NCBI GenBank assembly: GCA_028532985.1
Contig: JANCIK010000004.1
Span: 2,976,001 to 3,040,000 of the forward strand
Direction: 5' to 3'
Source: Stropharia rugosoannulata
Taxonomy: Eukaryota; Basidiomycota; Agaricomycetes; Agaricales; Strophariaceae
DNA: 64,000 nt
Shown: positions 49,398 through 61,400 of the stretch, piece by piece
Numbering within the stretch: the stretch's first letter is position 1
Layout of the letters: each line of letters begins with the position of its first letter
The notes under the pieces: model-generated
Told to the model about the DNA's origin: nothing
The model's input: the letters and a program-made list of their open reading frames with translations, nothing else
The model's database searches: none
Program-made: the position numbers and the translations under genes

Positions 49398-50077
49398 TTT
49401 CCATGATTGCCCTTCATGATCTCTGATGGTTTGCACTATAGAAAATAAAATCAAGACTCAATAGATACTGGGACACATACCATCCCGACTATATGATTTG
49501 ACGATTTAAAGAGGAGCTTTATCTGCCTACTTTTCACGAGCCACTACGTTTATACTAATGATTGACACCTCGCTTTGCTGTACTGATTGGAACGAAGAAG
49601 TTACATCTCTGCTTTTTCTTGTAGCTATTGCTATATTTCATTAACATAAAACGTTTCTGGATATGGCTAGTGTTGTATCAACTAACTGCTGACTGACGTA
49701 TTCTGCATCTTAATATCAACATACTGTATGATGCGGACCAATATTTGAAGTGGTGAGTTGACCCAGTATAGTATTTATATGCCATGTCTTTCAAAATGTA
49801 GTACAAGGTCAAAGCCCTGGCAAGGCCTTGCACAATATTTTGGCTATTCCACACCCAGAATGTGTCCAACCTTTAGCGACGAATACAACTATGTCATTTC
49901 GGATGGTTTTTGGTGCTTACATAGGTTGAAGATCGAACAACGCAATCCGGCGAATCCCACGATCTTTGGACATGACTGGCGCATTGAAATAGTTGACATC
50001 GTACCATTGACGACTGAGACACCCAGAAGAGGAAAATGATGGTCATATAGATTCTCGTTAGAACTTGGACAGTGCTA
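49398..50077. other. Convergent intergenic region
   Basis: 680 bp between two convergent genes. A 12-bp palindrome GCAAGGCCTTGC lies at about 49821-49832. A short frame (49758-50039) has no recognisable content. Confidence 0.4.
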
Positions 50078-50884
50078 TCACAGCTGGTAGATCAAGCTCT
50101 GGGTAAATACTGCGTGATACCTTTCGGTAAGATCTGCAAACAAAAAAGTAGGTTCTCTTGCTAGCGCGTAAATGCCTACAAGTGCGGGAAGTGCGAAGAC
50201 TGTCAGGGCGAGGCTATTGCGTTTCAACCTTGAGTTGAGAAGTCCTGAGGGAACTGGCGTCGGGTGCTCTGTTTCTTGTCCCTTTTTGGGCGAGGACAGG
50301 TATTTCCGTCGTAGGATATTCACGCCTTCCGCTGTATGTACTGCCCCTGCGCATACCAGACCAATGTACATGACCGCGCTGCGCACTGGCCACAATTGAA
50401 GTCCTGTTTGTACGAACGAGAAATCGAGCTCGGCAGGGCCAACCGACAATATGGGCGCATGTGGTATGGTTGGGTATACACGGTGCGTGAAGTAGTGAAT
50501 TGGGAGCAAACTCGCCAAAACCAACGCAGATATTGTCAAGGGGTGTGTTAAAGGCCGGATGGATGTCACTGCAGCTGGTGGAACAGATTTAGACGCGGTT
50601 TTCTTGGGCGGTAGGTAAGTAAGCAGGCGCTTAAGTTGGGCCGATAAAACGTGCAGAGATAGCGGAATGAGGACGAGGAGAGGTTCGGACAGTGAGGTCT
50701 GATAGTATTCACGTCCGAGGAGCATCGTTTGCGACGCAAGAGAAGCCCCACCTATACTAGCTAGAGCTGGAGCCGATAAATGTATGAGGAGAAAAGTCCC
50801 TATGAAAGGCGCAGTGATGTGGGCAGTGATCGTCAGTGCGGGGAGCGCCCGCGCACGGATGGAGGACCAGTTGAGGCCAAGCAT
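50078..50884 (-). CDS. MCP1: Mcp1-like mitochondrial outer-membrane protein
   Basis: A single exon of 268 residues, starting MLGLNWSSIRARALPALTIT. Hydrophobic helices recur: HITAPFIGTFLLIHLSAPAL, EPLLVLIPLSLHVLSAQLKR, PLTISALVLASLLPIHYFTH, AVMYIGLVCAGAVHTAEGVN and ALTVFALPALVGIYALAREP. Histidines are well placed within the helices (LIHLSAP, LHVL, HYFTHR, VHTAEG), as in the Mcp1 domain. Yeast Mcp1 suppresses loss of the ER-mitochondria tether and interacts with Vps13. It is the only intronless gene of this size here apart from the cerato-platanins. Divergent from the kinase gene. Confidence 0.8.
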   Translation of the reverse strand: MLGLNWSSIRARALPALTITAHITAPFIGTFLLIHLSAPALASIGGASLASQTMLLGREYYQTSLSEPLLVLIPLSLHVLSAQLKRLLTYLPPKKTASKSVPPAAVTSIRPLTHPLTISALVLASLLPIHYFTHRVYPTIPHAPILSVGPAELDFSFVQTGLQLWPVRSAVMYIGLVCAGAVHTAEGVNILRRKYLSSPKKGQETEHPTPVPSGLLNSRLKRNSLALTVFALPALVGIYALAREPTFLFADLTERYHAVFTQSLIYQL

Positions 50885-51984
50885 ATCTAGAGGATTTAAT
50901 CGCAGAATGTAAGCTGTTTGGAGTCGATGATAAAGAGGCAGAAAGTAAGTGTATTGCGGCTAATGCGCGACCGCGACGGTTTTCCGGCGGTTGCGTTGCT
51001 TCCGAGCCTTCGGACCTCGACCTATCACAAAACGTGCATTACTAACGGTTCCTCGGCATATCACCTAATTGATTCGACTGAGGACTCTAGACGAGTTGCA
51101 GACGAGCTGGAATATTTTGCTTTCTTACTTCAATGAAGCGCCAACTTCAAGCAACCCTCCTATGAAAAAAACAGAGGATCTTGGCGTGTGATCATGAGCA
51201 TACTTAATCCAATCTGCTCGTGTAGTTCACCTAAAAAGGGAGTGTGCGTCTGAATCAAGTGTGCGTCTGAATCAAGTGTGCGTCTGATATGTATTTAAAT
51301 ATTGCACCTTCGACTATTCTTGGCATCCCCACCCTCTACCAATCCACTTCATTAAATCCCCACCCCGGTAATATTAACGCATTAACCCTGGAAGACTTTG
51401 CTGAGCAATTGCTGAGTTTGCTCGGATTCCGTTACATATGTCCACTTCAAATTTCGGCATTGCATAATTCTGATACACTTTGTAAAATTGATGGTTTACC
51501 GCTTTAGCGCGATGCAAAGCCCTATTTAAAGTGATATGGAGAATACCATCCTATATGTACCATCCTGCCAACATCGCGTTATGTGGGGCGCGAGTTAACG
51601 AGTTGTCAGACACCGCGTTCCGAGTAGCGGTCCCACATCACGTGTAAATATGATCCGCGCGCCGAGCTTGCGCGTCGCGTTCTGAATGATGAAAGGCTAA
51701 TTAACGCGGTGGCCGTGGCCACTTGTCCTCGTCTCGGAATTAGACACTGATGGGAAACGGAAAATGAGCGCTCGTTCTATGTATAATTTCCTGTCGATAG
51801 AGAGTAGCGCACTCATCTAGGCGCTCAGGGCTGGCGCAGAGATAGCTCTACCCCTCCTGCCCTGGCGCTATCGCCTAGCCACGTGCGTCCTGCGCGTGAC
51901 GTGTATGTTCTGTGACACTGGAGATCCGGGCAAGCAGGAGTCAGGACTGTTGGTTTCTTCCCGCCACCACGACCAGCAGCGAGC
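50885..51984. promoter_or_regulatory. Divergent intergenic region, MCP1 and kinase gene
   Basis: 1.1 kb between two divergent starts. It contains the 17-bp tandem repeat at 51242-51288. A CACGTG site is present near 51637 and another candidate CACGTG near 51879. No coding signal is convincing. Confidence 0.4.
51242..51288. repeat. 17-bp direct tandem repeat, nearly three copies
   Basis: The unit AGTGTGCGTCTGAATCA is present twice exactly and a third time cut after TCTGA. It lies in the promoter interval between MCP1 and the kinase gene. Confidence 0.85.
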
Positions 51985-54900
51985 ATGGCGCAGCTCAGCG
52001 TCCCCGTACGCATCCGCTCGTCGAGCTCCTCGACGTCCTCGCTGTCTTCGACGTTCTCCGACCTCGCCGCGTCGACATCCACTACTTCTTCCTCTCCGCC
52101 AAACTCGAAAACGAATGCCTTCTTTGCGTCGCCATTCAACACTCGCCCCCCTTCGCCGACTCCTGTGCCTGTCCAGAAAACTCAGTCTGATAAACCCAGA
52201 TCTATCACAGCTGACTTTTTTGCTACATCCGTGCGTCCGCCATCGCCCCCGGCCTCCGCCCGTGCCTTTTCGCCCCCCATCTCATCAATACCTGCCTCAA
52301 GCATCTTTCCCTCCAGATACACGTCTTCTCTGTCTAGCCCACGACACAACCGCGACTTCATCACACTGACAGATGAGCCCGCTCCGCACACATACCACCC
52401 CTCCGCGGCTTACCATTCTCGTACGTCATCGCAAGATTCAGACGAACTACCAGCGCTCTTTGCTTCTCCGACTTCACCAACTTTCGGGGTTCCCCGACTT
52501 CCTACACCACCTCCCACATTCCAGCGAGGACAGACTGTCGTACTTGTAGACAAGGATCGGGACATGCGCGACGAGCCAACACCCCGGCCCGCTCCCCGAG
52601 AACCGATGCTAAAATTTGAGCGCAGTTTATTGTTTGCTAGACAAGGAGAAGAACAGGAAATCCACCGAGCTAACGAGCAAGAAGACCTCGAGGAAGTGGA
52701 AGCTGATCGCGAAGAGTTGAAGGAAGGCAGTATAATCTGTATACCTGCGACAGTATCGCAGCTTAGCGCAGGGAACAACCTTTCTCCTCCTGTCCGCGTG
52801 GCGCCACTGCCCATATCTCCTCTCGCTTTGGCATTTACTCTTGGACCGGAGGATCCCGTCTCAAATGACCGCGGGACACCCACTCCAACCCCGGTGGACG
52901 ATGCTCTACCATCAGAAATGAATTCTTCTTCCTCTCACAAGTCTATGACTTTGGAACAACCTTTGCCTGCTGCTTCGTCACCACGGTCTATATCTCGCTC
53001 ATCAAGCTCCCAACAGTCCTCCCGGTCCCATATACCCAGTCATATACCGACTTCTCAACTCCGTCTGGTACGTCCGTTAGGTCACGGAGCTTTCTCATCT
53101 GTATGGTTAGCGGAGGACCTTAGCCGGGTCCCACTCGCTCTTGTTTCTAAAAAGAGCGTGCGAGATTTACGACGGAAGGCGAGTGGGAGAGAAAGAGATA
53201 AGCAGTCCGACAGGCAGAGGGATCTGGAGAGGGACAATGAATGGAGATTGTTGAATGAAAGGAAACAAGAACGAGCGAGAACACCTAATACTATTGAACA
53301 CAAACGCGAGCCCGGCGACCTTGATGACACCCCTCGTCCACCTGCCTCTTTGCCGTCTTCGGTAGTTCTTTCCGTATTAACAAGTGAAGCAAAGGAGTCA
53401 CCCAAACGTCAAGCGAGTCGCCTGCGGGAGGGTCTCCGGAGTATGCTTGCTTTTTCTCGAGGGTCAACGCATAACAATGTTATTACTACTCCCAACCCAG
53501 TGCCACCGTTTTTGGGAGTGGATATTGACACTTCGGTTGCAACGCCTATTGAAAATGAACCCTCGCCCTTGTCAAGCGGTTCGAGTGTCCATTCTGCCGA
53601 CTTTGCATTATCTCGGGCTTCCAGCTTGCGCTCGTCAGCCGTTGGCGTTCCCGACTCGCCTTCGCTCTCTTCTAGTATCGGGATCCACCGTGCTCCGTCG
53701 ATACGCGGGGAAACGTCGGATACAGATAAGACTGCGGCACTCTTGCGCGACGCAAGTCTGCGCAAGTTCCGTTCCCGCGTGCGTGGAACTCGGCCCGCAA
53801 TCGCTTCTGCGTCGGGCCGGTACTGTTTAGATGAAAGGGACGGAGAAATGGGCGTAGAGCATATTAGCAGCCACCTAAGCACGAACAAGCTGGAGGGCAG
53901 GCTTGAGGGGCACAGTGACAGTGAATATGATTCGGAGCGGGAAGTTTTGCAGTCTAGTCTTGCAAGGAAACCAAGCTCCAATGCTGGCCGTAGTGGGGCA
54001 CGCACGCCTAACAGACTCGTTGCCGTAAAGATGACTGCCCGACGGTCTGTAAATATGGGCCTAGGGGGCGCGAAGGCGAGTGGCAGTGGGAAGGGTGATA
54101 TGCGGCAACGGGAACGAGACAGGATGCGAGTCAAGGCGAGGAGGGAGGAGGATGAACGCACGAGAGTCCGTTTTGTCAGGGAAGTTGAAGTACTTAAGGT
54201 GAGCTTTTGGACCACGTTTCAAACTCGTGTGCTATGCGATCGAGGGTGCAGCATAACTACTTTCTTGAATCCTTCTGTTTATCTGTTATCATGTTGGACC
54301 GGATCATTGGAGAAGACATGATTAGAGCCTGTAGTAAGCGCGTATGGGCGATCATGATGTTGGTTTATCTGTTTGGCTTAATGCGTTGATGGTTTCTCCA
54401 ACCTGGTCATAGACAATTGTCTGGACCTCTTTAAACCTTGACCAAGTTGCCGATGTGCCTGCGGCAATACGCATCTTACATTCTACCTTTTCTTCTCGCT
54501 GCACATTCTTCTCCCATTCTCTTGTAGCGCTTCGAGCTAACAAGCGTCTTTTAGCATATATCACACCCCAATATCACCCCGCTTCTTGCGCATTTATCCA
54601 CCGAAACACAGCATATTCTCGTTCTACCCTACCTTCCTGGAGGAGACTTACTCGGTTTAGTTAACAGCGACGTTTCATGGGGCAAGCTGAGTATGTCATA
54701 TGCTTTCTAGCAGGTGTTTCTTTACTGAATATACATTCAATAGCTGAGTCGGTGCTGCGCAGAATCTGGATGGAATTATGTAAAGCAGTGGGTTGGATGC
54801 ATGGTGTTGGCTTAGTTCACCGCGATATCAAGCTTGAGAGTATGTACCTTTTTTCTAACTTTTGGATAGGTACTCATCCATATTTTTAGACATACTTATG

Positions 54901-55848
54901 ACCGCACCGATTTTTAGCTCACTCGAACCATCCTCTCCGGCCCCCACGATTTCTTCCCTGCCTGCCCTACCAGCCCCATTCATCAAACTCACAGATTTTG
55001 GCCTATCTCGATTTGTCGAACTTAAACCAGATGGGGAAGCCGAGTTACTATCTACACGCTGTGGAAGTGAGGCATATGCTGCTCCTGAGCTTGTTACAGG
55101 TGGTGGTGTCTATGACGCTCGAAAAACGGACGCATGGGCCTGCGGTGTAGTCCTATACGCTCTGGTTGGTCGTGTTCTCCCATTCGGCGAAGGCTCTGTC
55201 AAGAAGGGTGCAGGCTCACGCATAGGCGGGGAACGTGGAGAGGAAATTCGTCAAGCGACGCCGGTAGAGAGAAGACAATGGCTCATGCGAATTGCCAAGG
55301 GCGAATGGCATTGGCCTCAGGAAGAGAATGGAGAAATTCGCCCTCCCGTTTCAGCAGTATATGATAACCGCACCGAAGAGCTCGTTGGTGTTGGTCTTAT
55401 CAAAAGTCGGGGAGCCCGACGCATCGTGAATCGCCTGCTCGTACGTGATACGCGCAAGCGAGCACGTATCGCTGACTTGTGGGACGACTCATGGATGTCA
55501 GAGAATGCCCTTACCTTAGACGCCGAGATGAATGGTCCAGGTGGCCAAAAAGATGACCACCAAGCCGGTAATGTCGACGATAAGATGGCTGTCGATGACG
55601 GCAACCATGACCGTGCCGGAGGAAATTCGGTGATGGACGAAACCAGCCCATGGGATGGTGACGCACCTGAGTTTTGGAAAGATACCCTTGATGTCACTTT
55701 CTATAGCGAGCCCACCTGGATCGAAGGTTCCAGCGACGAGCACGGCGAAGGAGTTTCTTTAGACTACGAAGAAGACGGGGAAGACCAAGACGGATGCTTA
55801 CTCGACCAAGACGGAATCGACAGCATTACTCGACAAGAGGTTGTATGA
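51985..55848 (+). CDS. Ser/Thr protein kinase with ~300-residue insertion in the N-lobe
   Basis: The start MAQLSVPVRIRSSSSSTSSL opens a disordered Ser/Pro-rich region of about 350 residues. The kinase domain begins at about residue 355 (LVRPLGHGAFSSVWLAEDLS). The beta-3 lysine (RLVAVKMTARRS, near 54018) comes about 305 residues later, separated by low-complexity Ser/Arg/Glu-rich sequence. The long intron at about 54199-54573 precedes HISHPNITPLLAHL. Then come ILVLPYLPGGDLLGLV, the catalytic loop HRDIKLENIL (split by an intron), TDFGLSRF and AYAAPELVTGGGVYD. An acidic C-terminal tail ends ITRQEVV. All key catalytic residues are present, so it is probably active. Substrate and pathway are unknown. 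No regulatory domain outside the kinase is recognised. Confidence 0.87.
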
Positions 55849-56517
55849 ACTTTGCGATCATAATTTATATTGACACCGCGAATGTAATCGTTCGCGCTGT
55901 TCTATATTTCTCAGGTTGTATAAATCAATGGGCTACACAAGGCCAGACCTATCTTCCCAGAAGGCATCACTCCCCTTTCCTACCTGCATATATTTACTCA
56001 ATCCGCTACTGCGCTTACATCACAACAGAAAATTGTTTTCCGTGTTATTTTACGACCTGTACACGCATTATTTATCACATATTGTCGACATCTTTCACTG
56101 TAACGCGTGCCTCACCTTTGTTGTTTTAACTTCGCATGTATTTACCTACGTACAATTAATTCTACATACCCCAGCACTGTTGTAGCTGTTAAATATTTTT
56201 ACCATCATCGTCACACTGTTTTTTTAGAGTGCTCATGTCGTCTTTACAGTAGGTTGGGTACATCATGGGTAGTATACCACTTCATATAACATCATTTTTT
56301 ATTCTCATCTACTATTCTTCAAATATATCCTGCGTGCTTCCACTATATGCCTGTCTATCTACACCTAGATGTTTGGATAGCCTGGTGATTTCTCAACCTA
56401 CGTTGGTTAGATGCTAACTCACAAATAGACGTTGAATAGACGCCCACTATCTGCGCGGGAAACACTTACGTGCAGTCCATTGAAAGCTCCCGGGTTCTGC
56501 CGGTTAGTTATGTTGAG
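55849..56517. other. Intergenic region, AT-rich
   Basis: About 670 bp after the kinase stop. Short frames and AT-rich sequence only. Confidence 0.5.
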
Positions 56518-56545
56518 TTATGTTTAATTAACTTTCATTGGAGAT
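56518..56545. repeat. 28-bp direct repeat, copy 1
   Basis: Begins TTATGTTTAATTAACTTTCA and ends TTGGAGAT. An exact copy lies at 57068-57095. Copy 1 overlaps the stop codon of the helicase fragment. Confidence 0.9.
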
Positions 56546-56912
56546 GCTCCAGTAGGTGGTTTTCCTATGTCTATAATCATGTACTCAATTGTTTGACCTT
56601 GTGATTTATAGTCTGTAAACATATATCCTGGCGTTATTGCATACTGTCGCCTCTTTATGTGATATTCTTCTTTCTTCGCTCCTCTGGCTGTAAAAAATGC
56701 TTCCAAAGGCGTTATGGGTATTAATCCTTCGGGTATTCCTTCGAATTTTATTGACGATCCTTTGTCAGGTTGAAATAGAAACATTGCAGGAGGATATCCC
56801 AATGTTATCGCTCCATCTACAGGCTGACCCAGTTCCCCTTCTCTCTCGTCGAGTATAATGTCCTTGATGATGCCCCTTGTCTCATTCGCTACCTCCGCTT
56901 CCGTGCAAGTTT
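56524..56912 (-). mobile_element. Helitron/PIF1-like helicase C-terminal fragment
   Basis: An open fragment reads TEAEVANETRGIIKDIILDE, GYPPAMFLFQPDK, GLIPITPLEAFFTARG, RRQYAITPGYMFTDYKSQGQ and IEYMIIDIGKPPTGASP. This is the C-terminal helicase region of fungal Helitron/PIF1-type transposon proteins; the YKSQGQT motif is characteristic. No N-terminal helicase motifs, Rep domain or second strand of the gene is present, so it is a dead scrap about 130 residues long. It is AT-rich and lies in a gene-poor stretch between 55.8 and 58.4 kb. Confidence 0.7.
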
Positions 56913-57048
56913 GTACTGAAGATAATTCTCACTCTTAACATTGGCTCCTCCTTAAAATTCATGTAGTTATCTTGAATTATTTTTAAGGGTATCTGGACTT
57001 TAAATTTAAACTTATTTATTTGTTTGCCCAAAACAATCAGCAAGGCAC

Positions 57049-57065
57049 TATCGCTGAAAGCGATA
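57049..57065. repeat. Hairpin next to the second 28-bp repeat
   Basis: TATCGCT-GAA-AGCGATA is a perfect 7-bp stem with a 3-nt loop, ending 2 bp before the repeat copy at 57068. Confidence 0.7.
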
Positions 57066-57067
57066 CT

Positions 57068-57095
57068 TTATGTTTAATTAACTTTCATTGGAGAT
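57068..57095. repeat. 28-bp direct repeat, copy 2
   Basis: Identical to 56518-56545, 550 bp apart. Flanking sequences differ, so the repeat ends sharply. Confidence 0.9.
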
Positions 57096-58456
57096 CTTAC
57101 CACATCAATTCCCGGGTGCTCAGACGTTCTCTGCGACGGCCACGCATATATTTGCATCCATCTCATTTGCTTCGTTGCGGTCTCTACCTCGGGCAGAGTT
57201 CGACCAACGAGGGCCACAGATGTCCAGTAGTCGCGGCGAGGCTTCTACTTCTCCTTAACGCATACATGATAGTAAATCTCCTCGGACGAATCCGATGCTT
57301 TGTGTTCTAGTCAAAATGAGTTATCCTCCTGTCCATGGTGTTTGTGTTGTGCGCGTCCGCCCAAAACCCCACACACTGGTGGGTTTCCACAGAGGGCTGG
57401 AGATGTGGTAAGTGTAACGTGGGTTTTCTGCAGTACTTATGTATATGCGCCTGGGAGTAATCAAATCCAGTTAGTATTAATGTCATTCGAGAGTCCTTCT
57501 AGAAAGTCGGGGTCATGCGAAGCTGCGCAATATACATTCATTCGGATGGTCTGGGGTACACTTCAATTCGAACTTCTATCCCTGGATGTCAGCGAAATGT
57601 GGTCTCAACACAGCCTTAGTTGCCAGATTCCAATTTTAGTGTTCTTTCTTTAGGTCCAGAGGGGTCTGGATGGAAGACGTCTAAACCGACGAAGAGGATC
57701 CTCAGTCACAGAATTGCAGATGTTGAAGACTTTTATGAAGGCACTGTACTCTAACATTGTACGGATCTTGCACGCTAAAGACCGTGAGCCTTCCTTGCTT
57801 TACTCTCCCCTGTCATCGATTGAATGAACTGACTCTTTCATCAGTGGAGGCGTTCAATAACCTTTTGTTATCTCTACTCCTAACTACTGTGGTCATCGGC
57901 GACTCGACCTGTAGTGGACCCGAAGACCATGGAGTTCCGTCACAGTCTTGCCTCGTGCCCTTCGTCTTGAAGGTAAGTCTTGTAGTTAAATTGGTTTCAA
58001 GAGTGATGGCGCCATATGCTCGAGTATTCAAGAGATAAATATATGGCAATGTATAACATCCACCGCACCACGAGGAACAGATGTCGATACGCGCACCTCT
58101 AGACGTCAGGATAATCCCGACTTTCTACAATGATGGCGGTACAATTTTCGCACCGAATGGAGACAGTCGCTAGCCTAAAATTAGCCCGCATCTGAGGGCT
58201 TTTGGCCGTTCGTTGGATCTGAAGTTCTCCGAAGATTCATGTCCACATTTTATATCGTCACTTGTCAAGGTGCATCCTTTGACCAATCACAAAGTGCTCT
58301 AGGGGATCCGTGCGTCGGAATTTATCCAATTCTTTGGCCATTCACAGCGATAACAGATAGCCACACGAGCAGAATGGGGAAGTTTGGCCCACCTCATAAA
58401 GAATGAATTCCCATTCCCTGGTCTCCTTAGTATTGTCCAATTTCCCCCCTTCCGTT
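57096..58456. other. Intergenic region upstream of the Na/K-like ATPase
   Basis: About 1.36 kb without a recognised gene. A CCAAT motif (about 58281-58288, GACCAATCAC) lies roughly 170 bp before the ATPase start and may belong to its promoter. An in-frame ATG also occurs at 58403. Confidence 0.4.
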
Positions 58457-61400
58457 ATGGGCAGCGATAATCCCTCTCTCGACGATGTTCTCTCCGCTGG
58501 CAATAATCCCTCCCCCGTAGATCAGCCTGTTCGAACAGATATGATCACCGAAGAACAAGCCACGCGAGTTGTTGTCTTTCCAGAAGATGAGAAAATAGTT
58601 GCTGCCCCGCGGTCCAAGGGAGTGCCCATGAAACGGACCTTGACCCAAGAGGAGAAAGATTTGGCAGCCGCTGGTTATGATCATTTGAACAGAAAGGACA
58701 ACAATGCAGATAAAATAGAAAATGTCGACATCACAGAGCATCAATTAGACTACGACAACTTGGTGGACTCGTTGAAGACGAATATAGACACGAAGGACCC
58801 TGGTCAGTCGTATGGCTTGTCGTCAAACGAAGCCAAAGTACGCCTTCAACACGACGGTCCTAATGTCCTCACTCCTCCGGAAAAGAAAAGTGCACTGAGA
58901 AAGGTACGTATATGCGTTTCCCTGTAGGCTTTGCATTGCTCAACTTAATGATAGTTCCTGGAGCGCCTCTTTACGCTTTTTAATATCCTTTTAATATGCG
59001 CTGGTATCTTGGAATATATTCTATTGATCATCGATTTCCACGTTAGTTCGATTTCGTTTAATGTTCGTGTTCCATGTTTAAATCCCATGTTATCACAGGG
59101 CAACTTCCAAAATACCTACCTGGGAGGTATTCTTATCTTGGTTGCATTTGTAAATGCCTCGATCGACTTCTACCAGATTCAAAAATCCGAGGCTATTCTT
59201 GCGTCTTTCTTGGCCATGATACCCCCCGCATGTCGTGTCGTTCGAGACGGAACTATCTCAACTATCCCTGCTTCGGACCTGGTGAAAGGAGACGTCGTGC
59301 TTTTGGTACTTGTAGATCTATCAAATCTTAGCTGTTGTTTGACGAATTCCCTTTAGCGCAGCGGAGATAAAACTCCGGCAGATCTTGTTTTATTCTCTTC
59401 CACGGATATGAAGGTTGACAACAGTAGTTTAACTGGTGAATCGGAGCCGCAAGAAAGGCGCGCTCTTCCCGACGGATCAAAGAAACGCCCCGTAGAGGCA
59501 GATAATTTGGTACGTGAACGGGTATGGAGTCTCAGGAGTGTATTCACTTATATGTATGCGTTTCAGGTTTTCAACTCCACACTGGTCGTTAACGGAGAGG
59601 GTTGGGGAAGTGAGTAAAACTGTGACCTCGTTTTTCTCGCGTTACTCATGCGTATATTTAGTCGTGGTACGGACTGGAGACCATACATTCATAGGTACAA
59701 GCTTTTCGCGGACGTTCGTATATTCTATACTTGCTGACATCATTTCGTGTGCAAACCTAGGTCAAATCGCTAGCCTCACCGGTGGAGAAAGTGGAAATGA
59801 AAGCCCGCTTGCCGCTGAGATGTACGCATATATCAGTAGGCTTGATTTCCGATATACTCAACTTGCATTAGATCCCGATTCGTCATCGTTGTTTCTTGCA
59901 TCGCCATATTATTCGCCTTGGTTTTCTTTGCCGTTGGAATCACCTCGGTTTATAAAGGGAAACCTGCCTTGACTGTGACATTTGCTGTTTCGATTTTGGT
60001 GGCCTTTGTGCCGGAGGGGCTTCCTTCGGTCGTAACATTGCTCTTATCCATCGCTGCAAAACGCATGGCTAAACAGAATGTGCTTGTCAAGGATCTACAA
60101 GGAGTAGAGACACTAGGTGAGTGTCTTCGTTTGATCCATACCCTTACGCTTAATTTATCCTGTAGGCTCGGTGAATTTGCAATCTTACATCAGTAAAGCT
60201 TCTGCTCATTCCTCTCTAGCTGACATTGTTGGCCACGGACAAAACTGGAACTCTTACACGCAATCAGATGACGGTATGTTACCTATGCTTCGGTACACTC
60301 TCATTTATTAACCATCGATTCTAGGTCACTAATTTATGGAGCGGTGAAATTATGAGCTCCGCTTTTCAGTCTAACAACGATGAACAAACAACCCAAGCGT
60401 TTTCTATCAGCTCCTCCGGTATGCGGGAAATGGTCGACATTGCCGCATTAAATTCCAGAGTAAAGTTTGATAGAACGGACTTGCCCTTTGACCAGAGAGC
60501 AATACTTGGAGATGCTACCGAGACTGGACTCACCCGATTCGCAGGGCGTAATTTACCTGCCGATTATGATTCATATCTCAAAAAGCATCCGAAAGTATTT
60601 GAAGGTATGTTGCTTCGTGTAATCTTTCATCCTTCTAACTGAGGTTGCAATGTAGTCCCCTTCAACTCCACGAATAAATGGGCTTTGGTTATCGTTAGTT
60701 TTATATTACACATTAGCCCATAAATCACATCTAATACAGACCATTAGCTTAATAAGCCTCACGGATCTGGCAATCTAACGGCTTACATTAAGGGAGCACC
60801 CGAGCGGATTCTTGCCAAATGTACCACATACTTGAAGGATGGAAAAATGCTGCCTATAACAGATAAATTCAAAGAACAATACGACGAGGCATACGATGTA
60901 AGCGTAGTTCTACACTACACATTGACTCTACTTAACTTTTGTTGTAAAGTACATGGCTTCTAGAGGACACCGTGTCATTGCTTGTGCGCAGTATCTGCTC
61001 CCCGAAGACGAATATCCAGTCACATACTCATTTTCGAGGACGGATGATCAGTTTCCGATCGCGGAATACTGCTTCGTTGGTCTTATATCACTTGAGGATC
61101 CTCCTAAGCACGGTGTACGGGAGGCGATTGGAACTCTTCGACTCGCAGGAATAAAGGTTATGATGGTAACCGGTAGGAACCTTTTTATTGCAGAAAAGTC
61201 CTTGTTTTCACTCCAGTTTGAAGGTGATCACCCTAAAACCGCCGAAGCTATTGCTCGCAAGATTAATCTCATTATTGGCGACACTCGCGAAACTCTAGCC
61301 AAAAAGACGAATAGAGCAGTAGAAGATATATACGAAGATGAAGTCACTGCTGTTGTTGTCCATGGAGATGACATTGACAATCTGCAAGGGTGGCAGTGGG

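Noticed and set aside
49758..50039. 93-codon plus-strand frame
   Set aside because: No conserved motif, no splice partner, and it lies in a convergent intergenic gap.
53409..54215. 268-codon minus-strand frame
   Set aside because: Antisense to the kinase insert; composed of mirrored low-complexity Ser/Arg sequence.
57041..57068. Helitron 3' end (hairpin followed by CTRR on the minus strand)
   Set aside because: A CTGAT does follow the hairpin on the minus strand, but it would place the 3' end upstream of the helicase; a single match of this kind is expected by chance.
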